Source of the DNA: Rhizobium sp. N324
Lineage (GTDB): Bacteria > Pseudomonadota > Alphaproteobacteria > Rhizobiales > Rhizobiaceae
Assembly: GCF_001664485.1 (NCBI RefSeq)
Contig: NZ_CP013632.1
Coordinates: 186,001 to 250,000 of the forward strand
Direction: 5' to 3'
Length of the DNA stretch: 64,000 nt
Shown: positions 19,477 through 28,970 of the stretch, in pieces
Layout of the letters: each line of letters begins with the position of its first letter
Position numbering within the stretch: the first letter of the stretch is position 1
Notes under the pieces: model-generated
The model's database searches: none
What the model saw: the letters and a program-made list of their open reading frames with translations, nothing else
Told to the model about the DNA's origin: nothing
Program-made: the position numbers and the translations under genes

Positions 19477-20796
19477 ATGAGAGTAGATAGGCTTAGAACC
19501 GCCAGCGGGCCAACCATCAGTTGGCGGGTCATAGAATGCTGGGGCGCCGGCATATCCCTTTTTTTTCAGGCAGGCGCTTTTTTGCCTCTTATGCTGGCCG
19601 ATGCGGACGGAACGCTCAGCGAATCTGCCAAATCTATACTGCGTCTTCCTTGCTTTCCTGTGTATGTATTTACAGCCGTGATCCTGATACGCAATTTTCC
19701 GCAGTTTATAACGGCGCTCAGGCGAAATCTGCTAGTTCCCCTCATGCTTGCTTTGCCGTTTTTGTCTACCCTGTGGTCAATAGCGCCGCCGACGACCTTG
19801 AGGCGCGCGATCGGCCTTTTGTTTTGCGTGCTTCTTTCCTACGTCCTGGCGATACGTTTCACGCCGAGGCAGCTGCTGTTCCTGCTATTTGTAACCCTGG
19901 GCGCCTGTATCGGTCTCAGCGTGGTTATATCAGTGGTGTCACCAAGTCTCGCCAGTATGCCGGATGGTGCGATGCGGGGCGTCTTCATTCACAAGAACGT
20001 CCTGGGTTGGTATGCGGCTCTGATGATCCTGGTGGCGACGGCCGTGCTGATCGACGGCGCGCTCGGCCTGCGGCGAACCGCATTTATATTGTTAGCGGCG
20101 GGTGTAATCTGCCTTGCAAGCTCAGGATCGATGACGGCGATCATTGCAACATCAGTGGCGTATTGCCTGATTGGCTTTTATTCCCTGCTGCAAAGAAGCA
20201 GCAGCATTGGCCGCGTCGTCATGGTCCTGTTTTTCGTTCAGCTGTCTCTCGGCATTCTGATTTCGCTGCATGAATTCCTGGTTCCGGCCCTTGAAGCGCT
20301 TGGCAAGGACGCGACATTGACCGGTCGGGTGCCGTTGTGGGAGCTGGTTGATCGCGAAATATCCGACCGTTGGTTGCTTGGCTATGGTTACCAGGCTTTC
20401 TGGACGGTCGAGAATCCAGAAGCGACGCATATGTGGTTCAAGCTCGGATGGGCGGCGCCCCACGCGCATAACGGATACCGCGATATCTTGTTGAGCTTTG
20501 GAATCATGGGAATGGTTCCGTTTGTTCTGATGGTTCCCTATGCAATCAGACAGGGCGGGTTCCTGCAATGTCATGATCCGCAGTATGGGTGGCTCTGGCT
20601 CAATGTCCTTACGATCATGATTCTGGTGATGAATCTGACCGAAAGTATTTTTTTCGTTCAGAATGACGCCATTTTCATCCTGTTTACCACGGCCATCATC
20701 ATGTTTTCGCTGTACGCGCCCGTCGTTTCGATGAGCCATTCGCCACCTTGGCGGGCGCCCGCGCGTGGTCTTACGAGCGGGTTGCAGACATCATGA
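19477..20796 (+). CDS. O-antigen polymerase/ligase-like membrane protein (Wzy/ExoQ type)
   Basis: About 439 residues with some eleven membrane segments. The large periplasmic loop contains the family landmarks DATLTGRVPLWELV and APHAHNGYRDILLSFG, as in ExoQ/Wzy/WaaL proteins. It likely polymerises lipid-linked repeat units at the periplasmic face. The ATG at 19477 is preferred over an upstream in-frame start at 19423 because it follows a purine-rich CGGGACGG and gives a normal N-terminus. Its stop overlaps the start of the beta-helix gene (ATGA), so the two are coupled. Confidence 0.87.
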   Translation: MRVDRLRTASGPTISWRVIECWGAGISLFFQAGAFLPLMLADADGTLSESAKSILRLPCFPVYVFTAVILIRNFPQFITALRRNLLVPLMLALPFLSTLWSIAPPTTLRRAIGLLFCVLLSYVLAIRFTPRQLLFLLFVTLGACIGLSVVISVVSPSLASMPDGAMRGVFIHKNVLGWYAALMILVATAVLIDGALGLRRTAFILLAAGVICLASSGSMTAIIATSVAYCLIGFYSLLQRSSSIGRVVMVLFFVQLSLGILISLHEFLVPALEALGKDATLTGRVPLWELVDREISDRWLLGYGYQAFWTVENPEATHMWFKLGWAAPHAHNGYRDILLSFGIMGMVPFVLMVPYAIRQGGFLQCHDPQYGWLWLNVLTIMILVMNLTESIFFVQNDAIFILFTTAIIMFSLYAPVVSMSHSPPWRAPARGLTSGLQTS

Positions 20797-22916
20797 GACG
20801 ACGTTCTGGACTGATCCTGAGCATCTTGCCTGTGATGCTCTTTCCGCAGTCCGGTAATTCGGCCTCGGTCTGGACTGAGATAGATGCGCCGGAACACCTT
20901 CAGACGCTTGTCAGGGAGGCGACGTGCGCGGAAGCTTCCGCGACGTTGGCAGCCAAGTTGAACGGGACTTCCTTAAGCGACGTATTGAACGGCAGCACGG
21001 GCGCACGGACGATATTTTACGTTTCTCCCGATGGCAATGATACCTGGAGTGGCCTTCTTCCGACCGCAAATCAGGAGGGTGGCGACGGCCCTTTCGCCAG
21101 CATTGACAGAGCCCGTGATGCTGCCCGCGAGAAAGGCGGCGCCAATACTATCGCGCTGGGTAAAGGTGATTACTACCTTACTCAGCCCGTCATCTTTGAC
21201 GGCCGCGATACGGGCTTGATCCTCACAGCGAGGTGCAATGAAGCGCCGATTTTGCATGGGGGGCAACGCGTGCGCAACTTTGCGCGGCAGACCGACGGTC
21301 GGTGGACGGCGCCACTGAAATTACCGGCGGATGAAGGGGTCGGTGACCTTTTCGTCAATGGGGTCCGCCAAACGAGGGCTCGATTTCCCAACGCCCCCGC
21401 TGATGGCGATCCACGCAAGGGATGGTTGTTTGCCGCAAGGTGCGAGCCTGCCATCGACGCGCGGGAAGCAAACATGCGCTTCTGTTTCCATGCCGGCGAC
21501 CTTCCGGCAATAGATGATACAAGTGGCCTGTTCGTGAACATCGTTGGAGGGTATCAGCCTGGAAGCCAGTGGGGCAATGATACGCTTCCTGTCGTATCCA
21601 TCGATAGCGCAGGCCGGACGGTCCATACGAAAGGCACAGACTATTTCTTTACCGCAGAAGGCAGCCGCTATTTCCTGACCGGAGCCAAAGCCTTGCTCGA
21701 TGCTCCCGGAGAGTGGTGGCACGACGCGGCCCTAGGTCAGCTTTATTATATCCCTGTCGATCAGGCCTTATCCGATTCCGTCGTTGTTGCCGGGATTCTG
21801 CCGACATTCTTCAAGTTGGACGGCGCCAATGGGATGGTTATTTCAGGGCTCGAGTTGAGAGATGGAGCCCCCGAAGGCAGCGGCAAATTCTATACGGAGA
21901 CCAGAGGATTTGGCGCCATAAGAATCGAACACGCTGACGGCGTCAAGATTGTCGGCAACACGATCGAGAACGTCGGCGTCGGGGTCCATGTGACGGAAAG
22001 CAAGGATGCGTTGATTGCCGGCAATGTGATTGCTGACGTGGCTGGCAACGGGATCTACGTCGGCACAAATTATGGCACGTTCGGCAAGTCGAACGGCGCC
22101 CGGATCCTTTCAAACCATATCCATGATATCGGAAAGGTCTACATTGAAACAGCCGGAATATGGTTCCAGGCGGCTGACAATGTCAGGATCGCCGACAACC
22201 TGATCGAAAACACGGCGCAGTTCGGAATCGCCGGCGGTTCGCTGTGGGGTTCCAATGACGCCGTCTATAACGCCGTCATCGAGCACAATGCGGTCCACAA
22301 TGCCAATCAGCAGACGGCGGATGGCGGCGCCATCAAGATGATGGGCGAGCAGGCCGACCCTTTGAACAGCACCATCCGCTCCAATCTCGTGACCGGGACC
22401 GGTCATCTGATGAACAGGGCCGATGGAACGTTCTGGCCTCCCGGATATGAGAATACCAGCGAATGGCCGTCTCCGATCAGCTGGGCGATCTATACGGATG
22501 GGAAGGCGAGCGGGCTGCGTATCGAAGGGAATACGCTCACGGGCAATGTCGCGGCGATCGGTATCAACGGCGGCTGGAGCAACCTGGTGGTGGGAAACGT
22601 CATCACGCACGGGTCGGGCGCGGCCTTTCGCGTCGATGACGGTACCGGCAGGGGTTGGCGTCCGCCATGGGCACGCCCTAATCGTATTGAGGAGAATGTT
22701 GTATCGGTTGACAGTGACGGCGGCATTGTCGCGTATGTCAACGCTTCCGATCTTGGGATTGGATTTGTGCAATTCGCGCGCAACCGCTACAGCGGCAACT
22801 TGAACAACAAGAGCTTCCGAATAGATCCGAGGATTATGCGTTCGGGAGAGTTTGGCAGCCTAAGAGATCTTCAGAAGGCTGGAGCGGACACCGGAAGCGT
22901 GGCCGCGCCCGACTAA
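20793..22916 (+). CDS. Secreted right-handed parallel beta-helix protein (possible polysaccharide lyase or epimerase)
   Basis: A 707-residue protein with a clear signal peptide (MRRRSGLILSILPVMLF..., cleavage expected near NSASV). After it come FYVSPDGNDTWSG and PFASIDRARDAAR, typical of the start of pectate-lyase-like beta-helix proteins. Many PbH1-type turns follow (for example VKIVGNTIENVGVGVHV, NVRIADNLIENTAQFGIAG, LVVGNVITHGSG). The fold is well supported; the reaction is not. Coupling to a Wzy-like gene suggests it acts on the same polysaccharide in the periplasm or outside, for example trimming or epimerising it. It could also be a binding protein without activity. Confidence 0.82.
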   Translation: MRRRSGLILSILPVMLFPQSGNSASVWTEIDAPEHLQTLVREATCAEASATLAAKLNGTSLSDVLNGSTGARTIFYVSPDGNDTWSGLLPTANQEGGDGPFASIDRARDAAREKGGANTIALGKGDYYLTQPVIFDGRDTGLILTARCNEAPILHGGQRVRNFARQTDGRWTAPLKLPADEGVGDLFVNGVRQTRARFPNAPADGDPRKGWLFAARCEPAIDAREANMRFCFHAGDLPAIDDTSGLFVNIVGGYQPGSQWGNDTLPVVSIDSAGRTVHTKGTDYFFTAEGSRYFLTGAKALLDAPGEWWHDAALGQLYYIPVDQALSDSVVVAGILPTFFKLDGANGMVISGLELRDGAPEGSGKFYTETRGFGAIRIEHADGVKIVGNTIENVGVGVHVTESKDALIAGNVIADVAGNGIYVGTNYGTFGKSNGARILSNHIHDIGKVYIETAGIWFQAADNVRIADNLIENTAQFGIAGGSLWGSNDAVYNAVIEHNAVHNANQQTADGGAIKMMGEQADPLNSTIRSNLVTGTGHLMNRADGTFWPPGYENTSEWPSPISWAIYTDGKASGLRIEGNTLTGNVAAIGINGGWSNLVVGNVITHGSGAAFRVDDGTGRGWRPPWARPNRIEENVVSVDSDGGIVAYVNASDLGIGFVQFARNRYSGNLNNKSFRIDPRIMRSGEFGSLRDLQKAGADTGSVAAPD

Positions 22917-23432
22917 CAAAAGTCGCCGAGACGAGCGGTCTTCTACCGCGAAAAAGTCCGCAGCGATCTTGCCGATCCGCGAATGATCGATCGCAACCTG
23001 AAGGCCCTTGGGCGTCAGCCGAAGCCACAGCCAGATCGCTTTGAAGATCTACTGGCTCCTGTCAACCAGCGTCGGCATTTGCCGGCATTTTCGATCCGCG
23101 CATGATCGCCTCGCCCGCTCGTACGCGCCGCCCCATCTCAGGCAGGTTCTTTGCCGGCCCTTGAGATGCGTTTTCGGTCCAACCTTCAATTACTGGCGGG
23201 ACTTCATTCTGATCCTGGATAGAGCGCGATCCTCCCCGGCTTTGCCGCCGAGGGCGGATATCGTCTGCGGCGCTGCGGTCATCAAAAAGAGCAACATAGC
23301 CAGCCAAGGGGTACGGAGACTTACTTCGAATATCGTACGTCATCCCGGCGTAAGACGTAAATATGAAGTCTCTTCTACGTCCAATAGCTGGAGCGGCAAG
23401 TATGGAGGCAATCGACTTGCCGAGATATTCTG
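22917..23432. other. Intergenic region, no supported gene
   Basis: 516 bases between the beta-helix gene and the WecG/TagA-like gene. A 40-codon open frame at 22983-23105 continues upstream without a stop and could be a decayed coding remnant, but it resembles nothing I know. No strong terminator was seen. A promoter for the next operon probably lies here. Confidence 0.4.
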
Positions 23433-24320
23433 ATGACAGTTTCAGTCGCGAAAGCGCAGGTCATGAGAAAACAACCAGCAGGCAGCAGCCCAACTTCAGT
23501 TCTTCGTCCGGAGGGCTCTTTTGGATGGACCAATGTCCTGGGTGTTCGCGTTTCGGCCGTCAATCTCAAAAGCGCGACTGGATGTATTCAAAAAGCGATC
23601 GAAGACGGCAGGAAGGGATATGTCTGCGTTCGCGATGCACACGGCATCGTCCGATGTCAGGACGATCCCGAACTCCGGTCGATACATAACCAGGCGTTCC
23701 TCGTAACCCCCGACGGCATGCCGCTTGTTTGGGCGCTGAGACATGCTGGTCATACGGAAAGCGACAGAGTCTATGGACCGGATCTCATGTTGTCCGTTTT
23801 CGATGCCGGCGGCGCCAACGGCTTGCGCCACTTCCTTTATGGCGCAACGGCTGAAACGCTCGAACAACTGCAGGCGCGCCTTCTCGCAAAATTTCCGCAA
23901 GCGCGGATCGTCGGCTCTTATGCGCCGCCTTTTCGCAAACTGTCGACGCGGGAGGAAGCGGATATTGCCGACCGGCTCAATCGCTCGGGCGCCGATATCG
24001 TCTGGGTCGGGCTGAGCAGTCCCAAACAGGAACTCTGGATGGCGCGCATGCGCGATCGTCTGGACGCTTCGATGCTGATCGGTGTCGGAGCTGCGTTCGA
24101 TTTCCATGCCGGCCTGAAGCGGCAGGCTCCGAGGTTCATTCAAAGAAGCGGCTTCGAATGGGCGTTTCGTCTTCTGTGCGAGCCGCGACGGCTGTGGCGA
24201 CGCTATGCGCTCGTCGTGCCGGCCTTCATCTCATTGACGGCATTCCAGAGACTGGGACTTCGGAAGTTTCCCATCGAAGACGGCGTTTCCGGATCGAGTG
24301 CGTCGGGACAAATGCAGTAG
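23433..24320 (+). CDS. WecG/TagA/CpsF-family glycosyltransferase (GT26)
   Basis: A 295-residue protein. GT26 enzymes transfer ManNAcA, ManNAc or a related sugar to a polyprenyl-diphosphate-linked acceptor. Family landmarks are VLGVRVSAVNLKSATGCI near the N-terminus, FLVTPDGMPLVWALR, RVYGPDLML, and ADIVWVGLSSPKQELWMA followed by LIGVGAAFDFHAG. The start may be the ATG at 23433 or 23466; neither has a strong ribosome site. It is 15 bases upstream of the WbaP-like initiator gene, so it probably adds the second sugar of the repeat unit. Confidence 0.9.
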   Translation: MTVSVAKAQVMRKQPAGSSPTSVLRPEGSFGWTNVLGVRVSAVNLKSATGCIQKAIEDGRKGYVCVRDAHGIVRCQDDPELRSIHNQAFLVTPDGMPLVWALRHAGHTESDRVYGPDLMLSVFDAGGANGLRHFLYGATAETLEQLQARLLAKFPQARIVGSYAPPFRKLSTREEADIADRLNRSGADIVWVGLSSPKQELWMARMRDRLDASMLIGVGAAFDFHAGLKRQAPRFIQRSGFEWAFRLLCEPRRLWRRYALVVPAFISLTAFQRLGLRKFPIEDGVSGSSASGQMQ

Positions 24321-24335
24321 GGGAGTAAAAGCGTC

Positions 24336-25829
24336 ATGTCCTTATTTATGCCGTCAGCGATGACACCGGGTCCGTCGAAGGCATCCACATCAAATGACAT
24401 GACATCGCGGGCGATTCCGACAGGGTCCGTGCCGCCCATAGCAGCCAAGACCGCCGATGCTTTCGTACGGGCAGGGCTGACCATGCCCGTCGCACTACAG
24501 CGCCGGCTTCCCCGGCTTGCAACGTCGTCCCTCCTGGTCGCCGGCGACATAGCAAGCTACTTGATGACCTATTTTATTCTCCTGTCCATTCTTCCCAGTG
24601 TTTCTGAGGGCACGATTGTGGAACGTGCGTTCACGGTCGCCGCACTGGCTGCGATTGTTCTTTACGCATCGGCCGGCCTCTATCCTGGATATCGGCTGCA
24701 TGACCACGAACATCTGCGGCGGCGCACTAAAGCTGCCGTCAAAGCGGCAGTCCTGGCGGTATTCGGAGCAATTATCCTGCCGGCGGGGGAACCGCTGCTA
24801 CTTGCCATTCTTGTGTTCCTCGGTCTCGGGCTGATTGTGCAGCCATTTGTGCATTGGCTTGTGCGAGGCCTTTGCTGGAGACTTGGAATTTGGGGGGAGC
24901 GCGCGGTTGTCATAGGGGGGCGCAATCTTGCTTCCGCGCTCGTGGCCCATTTCAACGAACACTGGCAGTACGGCATCAAACCGGAGCCCTTTTTTCCCGA
25001 TAGTTTGGAAGCATTTCCCGATGGCGGGCCATGCGTAGCCGTGATTGCAGGCGACACAGGCTCGCTGGCGTCCGACTTACCGGCGATGCGTCGGAAGTTT
25101 GCCGAAGTCATTTTGCTGTCCGACACGCCGAACTTCAAGGTAAGTGGATTGCGACCTGCGGATATCGGCGGGGAGATCGGCATTCGCCTCACCACCAGAG
25201 TGAGTTCGATCAACTCGGATCCGGTTCGCCGATTCCTCGATCTGGCAATCGCCATCCCTGCAACGATCGTGGTCGCGCCATTCATCGCGATCGCAGCGGC
25301 TGCAATCTATGCCATCGATCCGGGCCCCGTCTTCTTCCGGCATGCCAGGGAAGGACGGTCCGGCAAGCCGGTGCACGTCCTGAAATTGAGGACGATGTAC
25401 CAGGATGCGGAACAGCGCCTTGAAGCCCTATTCCGAGAGAACCCGGCGATGCGCGCCGAGTGGTTGAGCCACTTTAAGCTCAAGGAGGATCCGCGCGTTC
25501 TTCCGATCATAGGGCATATGCTGCGCTCTTCGAGCATCGATGAGCTCCCGCAATTGGCGAACATCATTGCGGGCGAGATGGCCTTCGTGGGACCGCGCCC
25601 ATTCCCGGAATATCACCTTTCTGCGATGGACGGCGAATTTCGGGACAAGCGCCGTTCCGTCACGCCGGGGCTCACGGGCCTTTGGCAAATATCCGAACGA
25701 AGCGATGCGGATATCGAGCTGCAGCAGCAACTCGACGAGTTCTACATCGACAATCGGTCCCTGTGGTTCGACTGCCAAATTCTTCTCGGCACAATCCCTG
25801 CGGTCTTCAAGCGCAGGGGAGCCTGCTGA
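24336..25829 (+). CDS. Undecaprenyl-phosphate sugar phosphotransferase (WbaP/ExoY type)
   Basis: A 497-residue polyprenyl-phosphate hexose-1-phosphate transferase that starts repeat-unit synthesis on the lipid carrier. The N-terminal part has four or five membrane segments and a Rossmann-like middle (RAVVIGGRNLASALV). The C-terminal catalytic domain begins with a membrane helix (about 305-330) and DPGPVFFRHAREG. It continues with HVLKLRTMYQDAE, the catalytic-region RSSSIDELPQL, MAFVGPRPF and TPGLTGLWQISERSD. All core motifs are intact. GGGAG precedes the start by about nine bases. The transferred sugar (Glc, Gal or other) cannot be read from sequence. Confidence 0.92.
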   Translation: MSLFMPSAMTPGPSKASTSNDMTSRAIPTGSVPPIAAKTADAFVRAGLTMPVALQRRLPRLATSSLLVAGDIASYLMTYFILLSILPSVSEGTIVERAFTVAALAAIVLYASAGLYPGYRLHDHEHLRRRTKAAVKAAVLAVFGAIILPAGEPLLLAILVFLGLGLIVQPFVHWLVRGLCWRLGIWGERAVVIGGRNLASALVAHFNEHWQYGIKPEPFFPDSLEAFPDGGPCVAVIAGDTGSLASDLPAMRRKFAEVILLSDTPNFKVSGLRPADIGGEIGIRLTTRVSSINSDPVRRFLDLAIAIPATIVVAPFIAIAAAAIYAIDPGPVFFRHAREGRSGKPVHVLKLRTMYQDAEQRLEALFRENPAMRAEWLSHFKLKEDPRVLPIIGHMLRSSSIDELPQLANIIAGEMAFVGPRPFPEYHLSAMDGEFRDKRRSVTPGLTGLWQISERSDADIELQQQLDEFYIDNRSLWFDCQILLGTIPAVFKRRGAC

Positions 25830-25874
25830 CCATCCTCGCTTCCACGAGGCAATCATCAACAACGGAGCACACCA

Positions 25875-26918
25875 ATGCACGGATACAAGCGAATAATGGT
25901 TACCGGCGGCACCGGGTTTCTGGGATCATTCCTGTGCGAAAGGCTTTTGCGAGAGGGTAATGACGTTCTCTGCGTGGACAATTACTATACCGGTTCGCGC
26001 GACAATGTGCTGCACCTTCTCGACGACCCACGTTTTGAAATTCTTCGCCACGACATCACCTTCCCGCTGTATGTGGAGGTCGACGAGATCTACAACCTCG
26101 CCTGCCCGGCATCTCCGGTCCACTATCAGCACGATCCCGTGCAGACCGTGAAGACCAATGTGCACGGAGCCATCAATATGCTCGGCTTGGCAAAGCGCAC
26201 CAAGGCGAAGATCTTCCAGGCCTCCACCAGCGAAGTTTACGGTGATCCGGCAGTCCACCCTCAACCCGAGGAATATCGAGGCAGCGTCAATACCATAGGG
26301 CCGCGGGCATGTTACGACGAAGGCAAGCGGTGTGCCGAAACATTGTTCTTCGACTATCATCGTCAATACGGCGTGGAAATCCGGGTGGCACGGATCTTCA
26401 ATACTTATGGGCCGCGCATGCAGACCAATGACGGCCGCGTCGTCTCGAACTTCATCGTTCAGGCGCTTCAAAACGAACCGATCACCATCTTCGGCAACGG
26501 CACGCAGACGCGCTCCTTCTGTTATGTGGACGATCTGATCGAGGGCTTCATCCGCCTGATGGGTGCGCCGGCCGGCGTTACGGGTCCGATCAATCTCGGT
26601 AATCCGGGAGAATTCCAGGTCCGGGAACTCGCCGAAATGGTCATTGAGATGACGGGGTCGAAATCAAGCATCGTTTACAATCCTCTGCCGATTGACGATC
26701 CGACCCAGCGCAAGCCCGACATCCGCCGCGCAACGCAGGAACTGGGCTGGCAGCCGACGGTGAACCTGCGGGAGGGACTCGAGAAAACGATCGCGTATTT
26801 CGAGTGGAAGCTTTCTGGCGGAGCCAAGAGCACGTCGGGAGTCCGACCTTCGCCGACGGCATACACTTATCCGGCAACCCCGGCCATCGGCCTTCCTGTT
26901 CAGGAAATCACACGATAG
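25875..26918 (+). CDS. UDP-xylose synthase (UDP-glucuronate decarboxylase)
   Basis: A 347-residue extended SDR that converts UDP-glucuronate to UDP-xylose with bound NAD. Seen are [12 protein letters not shown] (residues 9-20), [23 protein letters not shown], the Tyr-x3-Lys pair Y147/K151 in YDEGKRCAE, and [11 protein letters not shown]. These match UXS rather than the broader epimerases. It follows the initiating transferase by 45 bases and precedes a glycosyltransferase by five bases. Xylose is therefore a likely constituent of the glycan made here. The last 30 residues are a low-complexity Pro/Thr/Ala tail. Confidence 0.92.
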   Translation: MHGYKRIMVTGGTGFLGSFLCERLLREGNDVLCVDNYYTGSRDNVLHLLDDPRFEILRHDITFPLYVEVDEIYNLACPASPVHYQHDPVQTVKTNVHGAINMLGLAKRTKAKIFQASTSEVYGDPAVHPQPEEYRGSVNTIGPRACYDEGKRCAETLFFDYHRQYGVEIRVARIFNTYGPRMQTNDGRVVSNFIVQALQNEPITIFGNGTQTRSFCYVDDLIEGFIRLMGAPAGVTGPINLGNPGEFQVRELAEMVIEMTGSKSSIVYNPLPIDDPTQRKPDIRRATQELGWQPTVNLREGLEKTIAYFEWKLSGGAKSTSGVRPSPTAYTYPATPAIGLPVQEITR

Positions 26919-26922
26919 GCAA

Positions 26923-28752
26923 ATGGACAAGATCGTCGATCAGCGCAAACCAAGGCTGGTATTCTTCCAGTGGGACCATCAGCCCAATGCTAGCGCTGCT
27001 GGTTATCTGCTGCTGCACATGCAGCAGCAGGTCAAATGCCTCGCAACGCACTTCGATGTAATCGTTATAAACCGCGACTGTGATTATGCAGAAATATGCG
27101 ATCGATACGAACCGGATCTGACGCTGTTTGAAAGCGGCTACCGGTCCCACGGGTCGCAGCGGATAAAAATCAGGAACACCAATGCCCAAGTTCCGAAGCT
27201 TGGTCTTCACAACGCCGATCCATGGTGCGACCGGCGCAGCGGCTTCCTTTCCGACATGGAGCAGTGGGGCATCGAGACATATTTCTCTATTGGAACCATG
27301 ACTCCTGAATACATGCCGGAGCTCAAGGATAGTTTATTCGTCTGGCCAAACTTCGTCGACCCCGAAGTCTATCACGACTATGGGCAGCGGAAGATAATAC
27401 CGGTCACGCTCACGGGCCAAGTCTATGGCCTTTACCCTTGGCGCCAGAATGTCTTTCCAATAATCCGCGACCGCTATCCCTGCCTGGTCTCGCCGCAACA
27501 CACCTATGAGAGCAAGCTTGCCTCCCAGTTGTTGTCGGGAGAAGCCTATGCGCGCGTTCTCAATGCGAGCTTCGTGGTCCCCACGTGTGGCACCGCGGGA
27601 GGCGAGGTCGTGCGGAAGCACTTCGAGATCCCCGGGGCAAACGCCTGTCTTTTGACGGAACGAACGCCAGCGGTTGAGGCCGCTGGCTTTTCCGACATGG
27701 AAAACTGCGTCTTTGCCGACCAGCACAATGTGGTTGAACGACTAGAATACCTCTTTGCTAATCCCGACGATATAAATCGTATCGCGACAGCCGGCTACAA
27801 TTTGGTCCACTCGCGTCACACGCTGAACCACAGAGCGCAAATATATCAATGGTTCATTTTGAACAGAAGCCTAAAACCCGGTGAAAAAATCGTCCAGCCG
27901 GGGCCGTTCGCCGATCTAATAAAGGTCGAACGTATCTCACAGAGAGGGAGCATCCACGTCGTTGGTGAGGCGGGCGATCGCGCTTTGTTGAAGCAGGGCG
28001 ATTTGTGTCTTGAGCAGGGCAGGGTTGAGGAGGCCAAGAACTTTTATGTCCGCTGCCTCGACTATGTGTCTTACCTGCCCGAAGCCAAACTCCGTCTTGC
28101 CATCTGCGCGTTGCGTGACGGCGAAGCTGATCGCGCCTATGACCTTTTGGCGAACTTAGTCAAGATTACGACGATCGACTATGGAGCGACCGACCCGGAT
28201 CCAGTCGAATGGGCATATTTTCTCCTTGCTTTAGTCTGCAAAGGGAACCTTGAGCAGGCGCGGAGGCTGCGCCACTTTTATCCAACTCTGTCCCATGAGG
28301 AACTCAGGCGCGTGTGTCTTATGCTCGAACAACTGTGTCGAGAAAGCAATCGGCCTGTCCCGGAGCGGCAATCCAGTGATCGAAAAAGCATTCACCAGCT
28401 TCCTAAGCGGGACGATCATGAATGGCTTTTATGGGTTGCCGATATTCTTGAGCGTTGTCAAAAGTCAGATCTTGCTAGCGCTCTTCGTTATGTGCCACTT
28501 CCCGTGAAGAAAACGCGCGAGCGTGAGGCAGCTTCACGCGTCAAACTTAATCTTGGTTGGCGCGCGCGATTTTATCTGGGCATTGATGCGCTATTGATCA
28601 AAATGCGTCTGAACAAGTTGAGACCGAACGTGCCGCCCCTGCCGGAGTTCGAATATCTTGGGCGCCTTGCGCGCGGTCTGGTTCCCCGCTCCCAAAGAGG
28701 TAAGTTGCGCAGGATCCGAATGGTGCTCTCCAAGCCTACGTTTGGACGTTAG
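26923..28752 (+). CDS. Glycosyltransferase (CgeB-like GT-B) with C-terminal TPR region
   Basis: A 609-residue protein. Residues 1-330 look like a CgeB/Glyco_trans_1-type domain: FFQWDHQPNASAAGYLL at the start, LGLHNADPWCDRRSGFL, and a donor-domain section with VPTCGTAGGEVVRKHFEIPG and NACLLTERTPAV. Residues about 345-440 hold TPR-like helices (GDLCLEQGRVEEAKNFYVRC, AICALRDGEADRAYDLL). The C-terminal 100 residues are basic and unassigned. It starts five bases after the UXS stop and is probably cotranscribed, so xylose transfer is one possibility. Base composition is somewhat more AT-rich than its neighbours, hinting at separate ancestry. Confidence 0.65.
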   Translation: MDKIVDQRKPRLVFFQWDHQPNASAAGYLLLHMQQQVKCLATHFDVIVINRDCDYAEICDRYEPDLTLFESGYRSHGSQRIKIRNTNAQVPKLGLHNADPWCDRRSGFLSDMEQWGIETYFSIGTMTPEYMPELKDSLFVWPNFVDPEVYHDYGQRKIIPVTLTGQVYGLYPWRQNVFPIIRDRYPCLVSPQHTYESKLASQLLSGEAYARVLNASFVVPTCGTAGGEVVRKHFEIPGANACLLTERTPAVEAAGFSDMENCVFADQHNVVERLEYLFANPDDINRIATAGYNLVHSRHTLNHRAQIYQWFILNRSLKPGEKIVQPGPFADLIKVERISQRGSIHVVGEAGDRALLKQGDLCLEQGRVEEAKNFYVRCLDYVSYLPEAKLRLAICALRDGEADRAYDLLANLVKITTIDYGATDPDPVEWAYFLLALVCKGNLEQARRLRHFYPTLSHEELRRVCLMLEQLCRESNRPVPERQSSDRKSIHQLPKRDDHEWLLWVADILERCQKSDLASALRYVPLPVKKTREREAASRVKLNLGWRARFYLGIDALLIKMRLNKLRPNVPPLPEFEYLGRLARGLVPRSQRGKLRRIRMVLSKPTFGR

Positions 28753-28857
28753 CAATTGCCACATGTATGCGAGACCTTAACAACCGAAGGCGCTCATCAC
28801 AATTTCCGCAGATTTGGGCGGCTGCCCCAAGAGGTGCCGGGGCACGAGACCGGCTGC

Positions 28858-28889
28858 GTCGGTGGCCGACTTACGACGCGGCCACCGAC
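28858..28889. terminator. Perfect 11-bp inverted repeat between convergent genes
   Basis: GTCGGTGGCCG and CGGCCACCGAC flank a 10-base loop in the gap between the glycosyltransferase/TPR gene and the convergent LuxR-type gene. The stem is perfect and GC-rich. There is no clear T-run, so termination in either direction is plausible but unproven. Confidence 0.45.
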
Positions 28890-28970
28890 GAGAAGTTAAA
28901 GCGAACCCGGCTGTGTAGTGAAGAAATAACTTGCCGACACAACCGTGTCAGCACGACGTGTTATTCACGC

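Noticed and set aside
22983..23105. 40-codon frame (open further upstream) after the beta-helix gene
   Set aside because: Coding-like composition but no start signal and no recognisable family; too short to call.
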